The notes beneath the pieces are model-generated. The model was not told the DNA's origin, ran no database searches, and saw only the letters and a list, made by a program, of their open reading frames with translations. Made by a program: the position numbers and the translations under genes. Positions 15,769 through 24,309 of a stretch of 64,000 nucleotides of DNA are shown here, in pieces. The DNA comes from CAKSHP01 sp045636325 (lineage in GTDB: Bacteria; Bacillota; Clostridia; UBA1381; UMGS1253), in NCBI GenBank assembly GCA_045636325.1, contig JAZTXH010000016.1, positions 62,001-126,000 on the forward strand. The letters run 5' to 3'. Within the stretch, counting starts at the first letter, position 1. Each line of letters opens with the position of its first letter.

Positions 15769-17218
15769 CAATTTCAAGGTTTACAGTACCTGTTTGCAAA
15801 TCAACTGTGTAATTATAAGTTCCTTTTTCATGTATTATTCTTTCATTGGCAGTTCCCTTTTCTAAAATCATTTCATCGCTGAATGAATATGAATAATAAA
15901 GGGTCAGGCCATCTTCTGAAAGAGTGAGGATTTCGGGGTCATCTGTCAGGCCCCATCCGTTTAAATTTGGCATAGGCAGACCTATGGTTTTGCCTTCGCC
16001 ATAAGCAGAGCCGGATTTATAAACCAAAGTAAGCCATGATGGAGAGCCGTGGGGTGTGCCTTCAATTCTGCCAAGAACAATCGTGCATATATCGGTTTCA
16101 ATCTGTTGAGTTATTTTGTATGCACTGTTAGGAATAAGCTCTGCCATAGCGTCTTCATAAGTTGCGGGTACATAAGCAAAAATTCCGGTGTTTATAAGGC
16201 TTTCAACTGTATTATTTATAACAGCTCCAAAGCCTTTCCATACGAAATTTTCTACACAGGAGCCAATGGCGCTTTGCGGAAAAATTTTATCATAACTGTA
16301 ACAACCGGTATTTTCGGAAATAAACTCGAAAGTATCCTTGTCAAATGTATAGGAAATATTTCTGCCTGAACTTCCGTTTGAGTTTATGACATTGTTTTTA
16401 TCAGTCGAAAAGCTTGCAGAGTTGCTCAGTGCAGCTGCGGTTATGGTTTGGTCAGTATACGTTACATCATAAATTATAAAAGAGCTATAGGTATATTTAT
16501 TGCGTCCTGTTTTGCCGTTTTGTAATTGCGCTCCAATAACTTTATTTAAGCTTTTGTAATCCTCAAACGGGTCAGCAGAGAAAGCTGATAAAAAGGCATC
16601 TTTTGAAAATATTCCATCTGATATAAGCTTCTGATAAAGAGGGATATCAGTATTTTTAAGCTTTGCATAAAGTGATGCGGCGGTTATATATACAGCATCT
16701 GCACGGGTAAAGTTTAAGAAGTCTGTTTCGGGGGGAAGAATTTCAGTTTTGCTTGCTAAGGCATATGGCATTTGCCATAGAAAGTCTTTGTTATTTTCAT
16801 CGGTATGTCCTAATGCACGCAGAATAAATGTTAAATACATATTTGATTCTACTGCCGTTTCTGCTCCGAAAACAGTCTCGGAAACACCTTTTGTAAGACC
16901 ATTTGTATATGCATATGAAATATATCCGTCAGCCCAGGTGGCTACATCTGAAAAGGGATGGGTCTTACCGTAAGAGAGAGCATCGCTCTCTTTCCCCAAA
17001 GTGCGAATGAGCATCACAATTGCCTCAGTGCGCGTAAGTGGTTTATCTAAATCAAAACCGTTTTCTGTGCCTAAAAACAGGTTTAAGCTATTTAGCTTTT
17101 GGGCAAGACTTAGCGCGGAAATGCTGTTTTCTTCTTTGGAAAATGCACTGCAGGGGATGCATAAAAACACTGCAAGTGATAAAATAATTGATAAAATTTT
17201 TTTGATTTTAAACACCAT
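15761..17218 (-). CDS. Exported SLH-domain protein with a C-terminal domain shared with two other window proteins
   Basis: 485 residues. Signal peptide (about 1-28, hydrophobic ILSIILSLAVFLCIPCSAF). S-layer-homology repeats follow (about 35-190), including TRTEAIVMLIRTLGK and ADGYISYAYTNGLTKG; these anchor proteins to wall polymers. The last 110 residues (GTPHGSPSWLTLVYKSG ... GTYNYTVDLQTG) resemble segments of the proteins at 33934 and 36745. The ribosome site GGAAAGG abuts the ATG at 17218, so the next codon, a GTG at 17215, may be the true start. It follows mutS2 by 10 bp, probably co-transcribed. Confidence 0.85.
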   Translation of the reverse strand: MVFKIKKILSIILSLAVFLCIPCSAFSKEENSISALSLAQKLNSLNLFLGTENGFDLDKPLTRTEAIVMLIRTLGKESDALSYGKTHPFSDVATWADGYISYAYTNGLTKGVSETVFGAETAVESNMYLTFILRALGHTDENNKDFLWQMPYALASKTEILPPETDFLNFTRADAVYITAASLYAKLKNTDIPLYQKLISDGIFSKDAFLSAFSADPFEDYKSLNKVIGAQLQNGKTGRNKYTYSSFIIYDVTYTDQTITAAALSNSASFSTDKNNVINSNGSSGRNISYTFDKDTFEFISENTGCYSYDKIFPQSAIGSCVENFVWKGFGAVINNTVESLINTGIFAYVPATYEDAMAELIPNSAYKITQQIETDICTIVLGRIEGTPHGSPSWLTLVYKSGSAYGEGKTIGLPMPNLNGWGLTDDPEILTLSEDGLTLYYSYSFSDEMILEKGTANERIIHEKGTYNYTVDLQTGTVNLEIAN

Positions 17219-17228
17219 CCTTTCCGGA

Positions 17229-19616
17229 TTATTTTAATTCTGCTATTGTAACGCCTGATTCGCCCTCACCGTATTTGCCGAGTCTGAAGCTTTTCACCAA
17301 TTTATGGCGTCGAAGTAAATCAGAAATACCGCTTCTTAGAACGCCGGTGCCTTTGCCGTGAATAATACTTACCTGACCAAGACCTGCCACATAAGCATCG
17401 GAAATATATTGGTCAACCTCCAGAATTGCTTCTTCAAGGTTTGTGCCCCTTAAGTCAATTTCCGACTTTATATTTGCTTTTTTGGATATATATGTTTGTG
17501 CCATCTGGGCATAATCTGTTTTCTTTTTGGATTTTTCTTTAATCTCACCCTCGATTAATCTTAAACCATCAAGCCTAACGCTTATTTTAAGGGGGCCTGC
17601 CTGCACAAATACATTTGAATCCTTATCAGGGGGTGAAAGCACAACTGCCGTCTGTCCTAAAGACAAGATTTCAACATTATCTCCCTCTTTTACAGTTTTA
17701 GGAGCATTTTTTTGCACCTTTGGTTTTAATACATTGGAAAATGAGGAGTCAATTTCGGATTCCTTCTTTTTAAGTCTGCTTCGGGCCTCTTCAATATTTT
17801 TGGCATTTATACCTGATTTTTTCAGATTATTCATTTCTTTTATGATGCTTGAACATTCTTCCTTTGCATCGGAAATAATTTTTTTAGCTTCTCTTCTTGC
17901 CTCGTCAAGAATTTTTTCGCGACTTTTTTCAAGCTTTTCTTTCTGATGCTTTGCTTCTTCGTTAAGCTTTGCAATTTCAGCACGCAGGCTTTTTGCCTTG
18001 TCTGCTTCACGCTCTGCCACTTGACGCTTTTCTTCAATGCCGCTTATTATATCTTCAAAACGCAAATCGTCTTCCGATATCATAGATTTTGCACGTTCGA
18101 TAACTGCCTGATTAAGCCCCAGCCTTTTTGAAATTGAAAAAGCGTTTGATTTACCTGGAATACCAATTAAAAGTCTGTATGTGGGATTTAGTGTTTTAAC
18201 ATCAAATTCGCAGGATGCATTGCAAACTCCCGTTGTATTTAAAGCAAACATTTTAAGTTCACTGTAATGAGTTGTTGCAGCTACTTTTGCACCTGTAAGG
18301 CGAAGGTATTCCAAAATGGAAACTGCCAGCGCTGCACCCTCTGTCGGGTCAGTTCCTGCGCCCAATTCATCGAAAAGAGCAAGAGAATTTTTATCTATAC
18401 GATTTACTATATTTACAATGTTTTTCATATGAGCTGAAAATGTTGAAAGATTTTGTTCGATACTCTGTTCGTCACCGATATCTGCCCATATTTTGTTAAA
18501 AACGCTTACCTCGGAATTATCAAATGCCGGAATATGAAGTCCTGATGCAGCCATAAGGCAGAACAGTCCGATAGTTTTTAAGGTAACCGTTTTACCGCCG
18601 GTATTGGGACCTGTTATAACAAGCGTGTCAAATTCATCGCCAAGATAGATATCATTTGCCACAACGGTCTTTGAAACAATAAGGGGGTGGCGGGCTTTTT
18701 TTAAGTAAATTTTGCCTGAATTATTTATTTTTGCCTCGGTTGCATTCATAGCTAAAGAAAGCTGACCCTTACAGAAGATAAAATCAATTTTGCAAAGCTG
18801 ATGATAATTTGTTTCAATTGAAACTTTATGTTCTGTAACTTGGCTTGAAAGCTCCGCTAAAATCCTCTCAATTTCCGCCTGCTCTTTACCCTTTAAATCA
18901 CGGATTTCGTTGTTTGCATTAACAACACTCATCGGCTCAATAAAGAGTGTTGCGCCAGTTGAAGAGCTGTCGTGAACAATGCCTGAAATTTCGTTTCTGT
19001 ATTCGCTCTTTACAGGGATAACATATCTGTCAGAGCGCATTGTAACAATAGGCTCCTGAAGATATTTTACATATTTTGCTGAGCGGATATAATTGTCTAA
19101 AAGCTCTCTTATCTTATCTTTTATGCTTCGCATCTTTTTGCGGATAGATAAAAGCTCACCGCTGGCGCCGTCTGCAATTTCGTCTTCTGATAAAATACAC
19201 ATTTTTATCTGTTCTTCAAACATACGCTCAGGCTTTAAGGAATTGCCGAGAGCGCACAAAATGTCCTGGCTTTCTTCGTCTGCACTTGAAAGATAGCTTT
19301 TTGTGTTACGTGCCACATATAAGACAGAGGCAATATCCAAAAGCTCACGGGGAGAAAGAATACCGCCCACTTCACAACGGCGTATACTACCTGTAACTGC
19401 AGGTACTGCCAGATTTGAGGGTGAGCCGTATTTTAAAAGTTGAGTCTGCGCCTGAGTGGTTTCTTTTTGCAAAAGTTCAGCTGTTTTCATATCTTTAACG
19501 GGCTCAAGGTCAAAAATCTGCTTTTTAACTGCTTCGTTTGATGTGTACTCTGCAAGCATATTTAAAATTTTATCAAATTCAAGTATTGTAAGTGCTTTGT
19601 TTTTTCTTTTTTCCAT
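17229..19616 (-). CDS. mutS2: Endonuclease/ribosome-rescue ATPase MutS2
   Basis: 795 residues, full length. Core and lever domains, then an ABC-type ATPase (Walker A ITGPNTGGKTVTLKT; Walker B LALFDELGAGTDPTEGAALA), a long coiled coil (about 520-630), a KOW-like segment and a C-terminal Smr domain with DLRG and HGKGTG motifs. Known MutS2 proteins suppress recombination and split collided ribosomes. AAAGGC lies upstream of the ATG. A TTGTAA-17-TATACT promoter is visible about 30 bp before the start. Confidence 0.95.
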   Translation of the reverse strand: MEKRKNKALTILEFDKILNMLAEYTSNEAVKKQIFDLEPVKDMKTAELLQKETTQAQTQLLKYGSPSNLAVPAVTGSIRRCEVGGILSPRELLDIASVLYVARNTKSYLSSADEESQDILCALGNSLKPERMFEEQIKMCILSEDEIADGASGELLSIRKKMRSIKDKIRELLDNYIRSAKYVKYLQEPIVTMRSDRYVIPVKSEYRNEISGIVHDSSSTGATLFIEPMSVVNANNEIRDLKGKEQAEIERILAELSSQVTEHKVSIETNYHQLCKIDFIFCKGQLSLAMNATEAKINNSGKIYLKKARHPLIVSKTVVANDIYLGDEFDTLVITGPNTGGKTVTLKTIGLFCLMAASGLHIPAFDNSEVSVFNKIWADIGDEQSIEQNLSTFSAHMKNIVNIVNRIDKNSLALFDELGAGTDPTEGAALAVSILEYLRLTGAKVAATTHYSELKMFALNTTGVCNASCEFDVKTLNPTYRLLIGIPGKSNAFSISKRLGLNQAVIERAKSMISEDDLRFEDIISGIEEKRQVAEREADKAKSLRAEIAKLNEEAKHQKEKLEKSREKILDEARREAKKIISDAKEECSSIIKEMNNLKKSGINAKNIEEARSRLKKKESEIDSSFSNVLKPKVQKNAPKTVKEGDNVEILSLGQTAVVLSPPDKDSNVFVQAGPLKISVRLDGLRLIEGEIKEKSKKKTDYAQMAQTYISKKANIKSEIDLRGTNLEEAILEVDQYISDAYVAGLGQVSIIHGKGTGVLRSGISDLLRRHKLVKSFRLGKYGEGESGVTIAELK

Positions 19617-19794
19617 AGTGCGTGTTGCCTTTCGTGATATAGTAAATATGTATATCTAAGTATAACACAAATATATTCAATTTACAAGCATTTGTGTTAC
19701 GGTCTATAACTTTATTTTCTGTGGAATAATTTTTTTGTTGAGATTTCGCAGAAAAACAGCACTGCATATAAAATAAGCAGTGCTGTTATAATAA

Positions 19795-20409
19795 TTATTT
19801 ATTTCGTGCAACTTTAACACCATATACTACGCTTATGGTAGCATAAGGTATCAATAAAAATATCCAAACCACCGTAGCGATTGAAGGCAAAAACATACTT
19901 ACCAAGCTCAAAATCCCCATAACAACTGTTTCAAATCCTATAAATCTGTTTACCTTTTTTGCTTTTTCGATATCTACATTGTGATTTTTTATATAGTCAA
20001 ACTTTGGCAGATAATTACCTATTATAAGAAAAATGATACCTACAATTAATGCTACAATCCTTCTTATATCTATATTCCAGCCAATTCCATATCCTAATGT
20101 TACTATCTGCAAAACAACTGACATAGGCGGGATAATCCACTTTGTTGCTATTTCAAACTTTTTGCGTTCGCCATGCTTGTGAGCATTGATATCATTTATG
20201 ATACAACAGATTATCTGCAAGAGTGCCATTAAAATAGGAAGTGCAAACACTACAAAACCCTTTGAAGCAAAATTGTCTGGTTCATTATTGATATTAAAAT
20301 GAATTGCCATTGAATCGGGTAAATTATTCCACAAAATAATTCCTAAAAGAATAGGCAAAAGGCAAACGATACAGGTTATAATAAGACTTTTCCATTTTAT
20401 TAATTTCAT
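19795..20409 (-). CDS. sdpI: SdpI-family membrane immunity/signalling protein
   Basis: 204 residues with six membrane helices. The N-terminal DUF1648-type segment LPDSMAIHFNINNEPDNFASKGF is characteristic, and the C-terminal half matches the SdpI fold. In Bacillus, SdpI confers immunity to the SDP toxin and sequesters SdpR at the membrane. No sdpC-like toxin is seen in the window, so this is an orphan immunity/sensor pair. Its start codon overlaps the sdpR stop by one base. Confidence 0.88.
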   Translation of the reverse strand: MKLIKWKSLIITCIVCLLPILLGIILWNNLPDSMAIHFNINNEPDNFASKGFVVFALPILMALLQIICCIINDINAHKHGERKKFEIATKWIIPPMSVVLQIVTLGYGIGWNIDIRRIVALIVGIIFLIIGNYLPKFDYIKNHNVDIEKAKKVNRFIGFETVVMGILSLVSMFLPSIATVVWIFLLIPYATISVVYGVKVARNK

Positions 20410-20675
20410 TATTTATTCCCTCCTAAGGCGTAAATCCAAGTTAATACTTCTTCAAAGACTGAAGTGTTCAATTCATAATAAATAAAGTTTTTGTATTTTT
20501 GTTCTGTAATAAGGTCTGAGTTTTTTAGTTTTGCTAAATGATATGAAACTGTTGCACCTGTCAAATTAAATTGTTCAGCAATTTCTCCTGCAGACTTTTT
20601 ACCACTTTTCAACATTTGCAGTATATCCCTCCTTACTGAGTCGGATATAGCTTTTAATGTTTCATTCATCCCCAT
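20409..20675 (-). CDS. sdpR: ArsR-family repressor SdpR
   Basis: 88 residues. Winged helix with ISDSVRRDILQMLKSGKKSAGEIAEQF (shown in part) and the recognition helix TGATVSYHLAKLKNSDLI. No metal-binding ELCVCDL-type motif, consistent with SdpR rather than a metal sensor. GGAGATG precedes the ATG. A perfect palindrome covers its promoter. Confidence 0.88.
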   Translation of the reverse strand: MGMNETLKAISDSVRRDILQMLKSGKKSAGEIAEQFNLTGATVSYHLAKLKNSDLITEQKYKNFIYYELNTSVFEEVLTWIYALGGNK

Positions 20676-20695
20676 TTATATCATCTCCTTGTAAG

Positions 20696-20747
20696 TATTT
20701 AGAAATATTTCTAAATAGATTGCATCACATAAAAAGTTTGATGTCAA
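20696..20747 (-). promoter_or_regulatory. Autoregulated promoter/operator of sdpRI
   Basis: A minus-strand promoter TTGACA (20742-20747), 17-bp spacer, TGCAAT (20719-20724) is followed by a perfect 22-bp palindrome at 20696-20717 (half site TATTTAGAAAT). A further half site GTATTTAGA lies at 20751-20759. SdpR is the likely ligand. Confidence 0.8.
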
Positions 20748-20973
20748 CAAGTATTTAGATTTTTTTATAAATACTGTTTGATAGATACTATAACTAATAA
20801 AACCAACACATTTTATATATTTGCCTATTAATTTTTCTAAAAAACAATGCTTTTTAAGGGGTAAAATCAATAAAAAAATTGGGTTCGAAAAATCTTTCGG
20901 GAAAAGCCGACACCTATAAACGACACTTTCAAATATAATTTTATGAATGTAAACTTATTTACAAAATTGCTTA

Positions 20974-21002
20974 TTGACAAAACATAATTTTAAGTGTATA
21001 AT
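20974..21002 (+). promoter_or_regulatory. Promoter of the antisense RNA
   Basis: TTGACA (20974-20979), 17-bp spacer, TATAAT (20997-21002): full consensus, with no open frame downstream. Confidence 0.8.
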
Positions 21003-21008
21003 AAATAT

Positions 21009-21094
21009 AGAAAAAGGCAAGACATCAAACGGTTATGCCAAAAGAATGTATTTATAAAAATAACGCTTCATTTGACGGTGGGCGTTATTTTTTT
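21009..21094 (+). ncRNA. Putative antitoxin antisense RNA
   Basis: The predicted RNA starts near 21009 and ends at the shared hairpin AATAACGC...GCGTTATT with seven T. It overlaps the last 10 bases of the toxin frame and the whole 3' region of the toxin mRNA (about 38 nt), as RatA does with txpA. It contains CGGTTATGCC (21030-21039), which occurs inverted at 21183-21192 near the toxin mRNA 5' region. Confidence 0.6.
21056..21094. terminator. Shared bidirectional terminator of toxin mRNA and antisense RNA
   Basis: AAAAATAACGC (21056-21066) pairs with GCGTTATTTTT (21082-21092). T-runs on both strands allow termination both ways. Confidence 0.8.
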
Positions 21095-21153
21095 ATGGTT
21101 ATAATAAGCACAATCAATGTGATAATGTATATCATTATGTGCACATATTCCAT
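21085..21153 (-). CDS. Putative type I toxin, 22-residue hydrophobic peptide
   Basis: Starts MEYVHIMIYI and ends with LIVLIITIKK: one membrane helix with a basic tail, the profile of small type I toxins (Fst/TxpA/Ibs-like) that damage the membrane. Too short for routine gene finding, yet it has an ideal ribosome site AAGGAGGTG (21161-21169) 7 bp before the ATG and a consensus promoter. The transcript ends in the terminator shared with a converging RNA. Not matched to a named family by eye. Confidence 0.7.
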   Translation of the reverse strand: MEYVHIMIYIITLIVLIITIKK

Positions 21154-21248
21154 AAGCTACCACCTCCTTATCAAGAGATGATGGCATAACCGCCCAGCTT
21201 TTACACTGTTTTCAGTCTTACATTTTTGTAGGATTTTCCGACAAAGAT

Positions 21249-21277
21249 ATTATACAACACATTTTATATTATATCAA
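21249..21277 (-). promoter_or_regulatory. Promoter of the toxin mRNA
   Basis: Minus strand TTGATA (21272-21277), 17-bp spacer, TATAAT (21249-21254). It implies a leader of about 90 nt before the toxin start, which includes an ACTG-AAAA-CAGT hairpin. Confidence 0.75.
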
Positions 21278-21392
21278 CATCTTTTTATAAAAAACACCAA
21301 TGTGTTATATAAAAAGACATCTACAATTCAATTTCTCTACGAGATTAGGGCGAAAAGTCGATTTCACAGAAAATCATGTTATAGGTGTTTGT

Positions 21393-21674
21393 ATGGAAAA
21401 TACAATAAAAAGAAAACGATTTATTAATGTGTTAAAAAAGTTTATGTGACATTATAATTGTTTCAATAATGATTTTATGTACGCAGGAACTGTGTTTGCA
21501 TCAGAGAAGGATATAACTGACGAAATAAGTGAAATTACTGAGAATACGGCAATTGTTTTAAGAAACCATTATTGCATATGGTCAAAAGAAGTAATGGCAG
21601 GCTACACAAAAGCATATATTAAAAGCTATGCTATAGCGGTGATATGTGGGAATCTCGTCAATGGGGCAGAATAG
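21393..21674 (+). pseudogene. Decayed small secreted protein
   Basis: An ATG at 21393 opens MENTIKRKRFINVLKKFM, then TGA. The same frame resumes as YAGTVFASEKDITDEISE and runs to 21674. A second frame across the break reads DIIIVSIMIL, a hydrophobic core. Joined, they form a signal peptide ending VFA, so a premature stop and frameshifts have destroyed an exported protein of about 93 residues. The mature part is not recognised. Confidence 0.5.
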
Positions 21675-21748
21675 TAGGTGAGATTTACTGGTTTGTGTTG
21701 TTGTTTGGAGATAAAAAAAGAAATTTTGCACAAAATTTAAAAAAACAC

Positions 21749-21777
21749 TTGACAAAAGATTAAAACTCTGCTATACT
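21749..21777 (+). promoter_or_regulatory. Promoter of the 41-residue peptide gene
   Basis: TTGACA (21749-21754), 17-bp spacer, TATACT (21772-21777). Confidence 0.8.
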
Positions 21778-21857
21778 TTGATTGATAGTTTGTTATCAGT
21801 ATTATTTTAGTTATATTTTGATACTTTAATACTTTTATGAAGGAGAGTGTGAAAGTG

Positions 21858-21983
21858 ATGAAAACATACGAGAAAATTTGGGCAGATATTGTTGACTTAA
21901 GAAATGAAGCCATAATGTCAGATGATGATTTAATAAGTCAGGTAGAAGATGGCGATGGCTATGACGACGGTGGCGATTGGTAA
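21858..21983 (+). CDS. Unknown 41-residue acidic peptide
   Basis: Starts MKTYEKIWADIVDLRNEAIM and ends in the very acidic, Gly-rich tail EDGDGYDDGGDW. GGAGAG precedes it; in-frame GTG codons at 21849 and 21855 are alternative starts. It has its own consensus promoter and a perfect terminator, so it is a dedicated monocistronic gene. Its opening (M-K-x-Y-E) and mid IMS motif loosely echo the peptide at 56251-56370. No modification or export gene is adjacent. The function is unknown; a precursor peptide or small regulator are options. Confidence 0.6.
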   Translation: MKTYEKIWADIVDLRNEAIMSDDDLISQVEDGDGYDDGGDW

Positions 21984-22002
21984 TTTTTGGATTTAGAAAT
22001 GT

Positions 22003-22063
22003 ATAATCCCTTTAGAATGGCATTGGCATGTGCTAGTGCTGTTCTAAAGGGATTATGTTTTTT
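22003..22063 (+). terminator. Terminator of the 41-residue peptide gene
   Basis: Perfect 15-bp stem (ATAATCCCTTTAGAA and complement, 22042-22056) followed by GTTTTTT. Confidence 0.9.
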
Positions 22064-22102
22064 CTAAAGTGATTTAAAAATGAACAGAGGGAGATTTTTA
22101 CT

Positions 22103-22606
22103 ATGTGGGAAAAATATTTAAAATACCGTTGTCCGCGTTATGATGATATGCCATCCATTCAGCTTTATAAAGACCAGATAGTAAGTGTTGTTAATGAATA
22201 TACATCATCCTTTAGGCATGATGATGAAAAACTTATAACCTCGTCTATGATAAATAATTATGTTAAACACAAGATAATAAAGCCACCAGTTAACAAAAAG
22301 TATGACAGAGAGCATCTGGCATTTTTATATATAATATGTCTGCTTAAAGCATTTATGCCTATTGAACAAATTAGATGCGGAATGCAATTTGTTATACAAT
22401 CCGTAGGAATGCGTGATGCATATGATATGTTTTGTGATGAATTTGAAAATGCGTTGCAAGGCGCATTTGGCAGAGAAGAAATTCATGAAATAAAAAAAAC
22501 CGGCACTGAAGCTGAACTTGTAAAGGCTGCAGCAACAGGCCTTGCGAATTTTGTGCATGCGAATGCATTGATTGGACAAATGGGCACAGCGTCAAAAAAT
22601 AAATAA
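22103..22606 (+). CDS. DUF1836-family protein with MerR-like helix-turn-helix
   Basis: 167 residues. The segment SSMINNYVKHKIIKPPVNKK followed by YDREHLAFLYIICLLK (about residues 53-92) is the DUF1836 signature, a MerR-like DNA-binding fold found in Firmicutes. The remainder is helical with no effector domain. GAGGGAG precedes the ATG. Its targets are unknown. Convergent with the glycosyltransferase gene. Confidence 0.8.
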   Translation: MWEKYLKYRCPRYDDMPSIQLYKDQIVSVVNEYTSSFRHDDEKLITSSMINNYVKHKIIKPPVNKKYDREHLAFLYIICLLKAFMPIEQIRCGMQFVIQSVGMRDAYDMFCDEFENALQGAFGREEIHEIKKTGTEAELVKAAATGLANFVHANALIGQMGTASKNK

Positions 22607-22625
22607 AATCCGATTATAAATAAAA

Positions 22626-22677
22626 AATAACCTTCCGGAAAGTCAACAGGGAAAGTTGATAACTGGAGGGTTATTTT
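22626..22677. terminator. Bidirectional terminator
   Basis: AATAACCTTCC pairs with GGAGGGTTATT, flanked by A-runs and T-runs, between the DUF1836 gene and the convergent membrane glycosyltransferase. Confidence 0.8.
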
Positions 22678-22683
22678 CATATT

Positions 22684-24309
22684 TTATCTTGTTATTTTAT
22701 AAATATTTGCCCAATTTCGTGCGTTTGAATACACTAAAAGTTCATAATCTGAAAAATCAAGCTTTTTACACAACAGTTCTGCTGTGCGGTTAGTATTTAA
22801 TGCGTCGTTTATATACACAATTATTTCATTTTCACCCTTAAGCTCAGGGTCGTTTCTCAGTTTGTATATCTCACCTGCTGCTACAAAAGCACATTTACTG
22901 TATTTTTTGTAATCAGCAAAATTGAAGAGAAAATGTGATTCATGTGTATTTATCATGATACACTTTTTATTGCTGTTTTCTTCAAAGTTTTTACGGTTTT
23001 CTTCATTTAAGCGATAAAGATAATTTTTACCGCTTGGGCTCGCATTAAAATCATACAGGTTTTGTTTCATATTAACACCAAGGCACAAAACCAAAATTAC
23101 AAACACTATTATGCCCGTGTAACGAAATTCCCTTTTTGAAAAAATGCCTAAAATCAAAGCGATTGCCTTATACATAACAGAAATTGACAGCATACAGATA
23201 AGAGGAAAAATCGGAGCTATGTATCTGTCGGTCTGATATGGTGCAACCTTTGCGACTAAGAAAAAGTAGAATACAATTGTCAGGCAACACATAAATATGT
23301 TTTTGTGTCGGCTGTTTAAATTTATATGTATAAATTTATTTTTATATGCCCTAACGAGAAAGAATGCAATGCAGGTTACAAGTGCCATTACTACAATTCC
23401 AATTACTAGGCTGCCTATGCTTGAATTAAATATGTCAATATAGTTTACAGCATTTTTCAAAGATGATGAATTGGAAACATTGTCAAAGGCTTCAACACCT
23501 CTTCCTGATTTGAAAATATGTGAAATCGCGGCAGGCCACAGAGCAAGATATATACCGCCGGTCAGTGCCATAAGTCCAGTGTATTTAAATATTTTTTTAT
23601 ATTCACCACGTATAAGCATAGAAACAACCGTAAAAAATGCCAAGGCAAAAAGGAAAATCAAAAAGTAATACTGGCTATATGCGCCAAGGAATACCACAAG
23701 AGCCATAAGAATTGCAGTACTTTTTGTAAAATTATAATTATTTTCGGCGAATTTAAAATGTAATAAAACAGCCGCAGTTGTAAAAAAAGTAAGCATAGCA
23801 TACATTCTTATATATATAACCATATTTACACTGTTTACACTGAATGCAAAAAATACAGTTGCCAAAAGTGCCATAAAACGCTTTTTAAAAATAAATGCAA
23901 CTATAAGATACAAAAGAACACATGTGCCAAGCGTAAAAAGTATATTTGGAATAATTCCTATGTAATAAGAACCGCTTCTGGGAAAAAACGATGAAATTGT
24001 ATGCACGATTAAGTAATAAAGAGGCGGATGAACATCGTTTATCTGATTGTAATAAACTTTGTCATATTCAAAACGGTGCTCGTTGTTCGTTGTAAGATAG
24101 CGGTCGATATCTTCTTTGGTATTCCATTTTATAGTGTTGGTAGAGTCTGTATAGGTTTTGAAAAAGAAGTCCTCTTCGTAATTTGAAAGACCGTAGGTAT
24201 ATGCCTCGTCACAATGAATTCCTTCTTTCTGACCCGCCCAGTAGAAAAAGTTTATACCTGCCAATAATAGTATAACGGAAAGGCAGATTGCGCAAAGCCT
24301 TTTACTCAT
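22684..24309 (-). CDS. Membrane glycosyltransferase, GT39/PMT-like (GT-C fold)
   Basis: 541 residues with about eleven membrane helices. The first loop carries GIHCDEAYTYGLSNY with the catalytic-type Asp-Glu pair, then a DVHPPLYYLIVH motif and YIRMYAML, all typical of GT-C enzymes using polyprenyl-phosphate sugars. The C-terminal domain faces outward. Its ATG overlaps the preceding gene by 8 bp, with AAGGAGG inside that gene, so the two are translationally coupled: the GT2 partner would make the lipid-linked sugar and this enzyme transfer it. Confidence 0.85.
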   Translation of the reverse strand: MSKRLCAICLSVILLLAGINFFYWAGQKEGIHCDEAYTYGLSNYEEDFFFKTYTDSTNTIKWNTKEDIDRYLTTNNEHRFEYDKVYYNQINDVHPPLYYLIVHTISSFFPRSGSYYIGIIPNILFTLGTCVLLYLIVAFIFKKRFMALLATVFFAFSVNSVNMVIYIRMYAMLTFFTTAAVLLHFKFAENNYNFTKSTAILMALVVFLGAYSQYYFLIFLFALAFFTVVSMLIRGEYKKIFKYTGLMALTGGIYLALWPAAISHIFKSGRGVEAFDNVSNSSSLKNAVNYIDIFNSSIGSLVIGIVVMALVTCIAFFLVRAYKNKFIHINLNSRHKNIFMCCLTIVFYFFLVAKVAPYQTDRYIAPIFPLICMLSISVMYKAIALILGIFSKREFRYTGIIVFVILVLCLGVNMKQNLYDFNASPSGKNYLYRLNEENRKNFEENSNKKCIMINTHESHFLFNFADYKKYSKCAFVAAGEIYKLRNDPELKGENEIIVYINDALNTNRTAELLCKKLDFSDYELLVYSNARNWANIYKITR

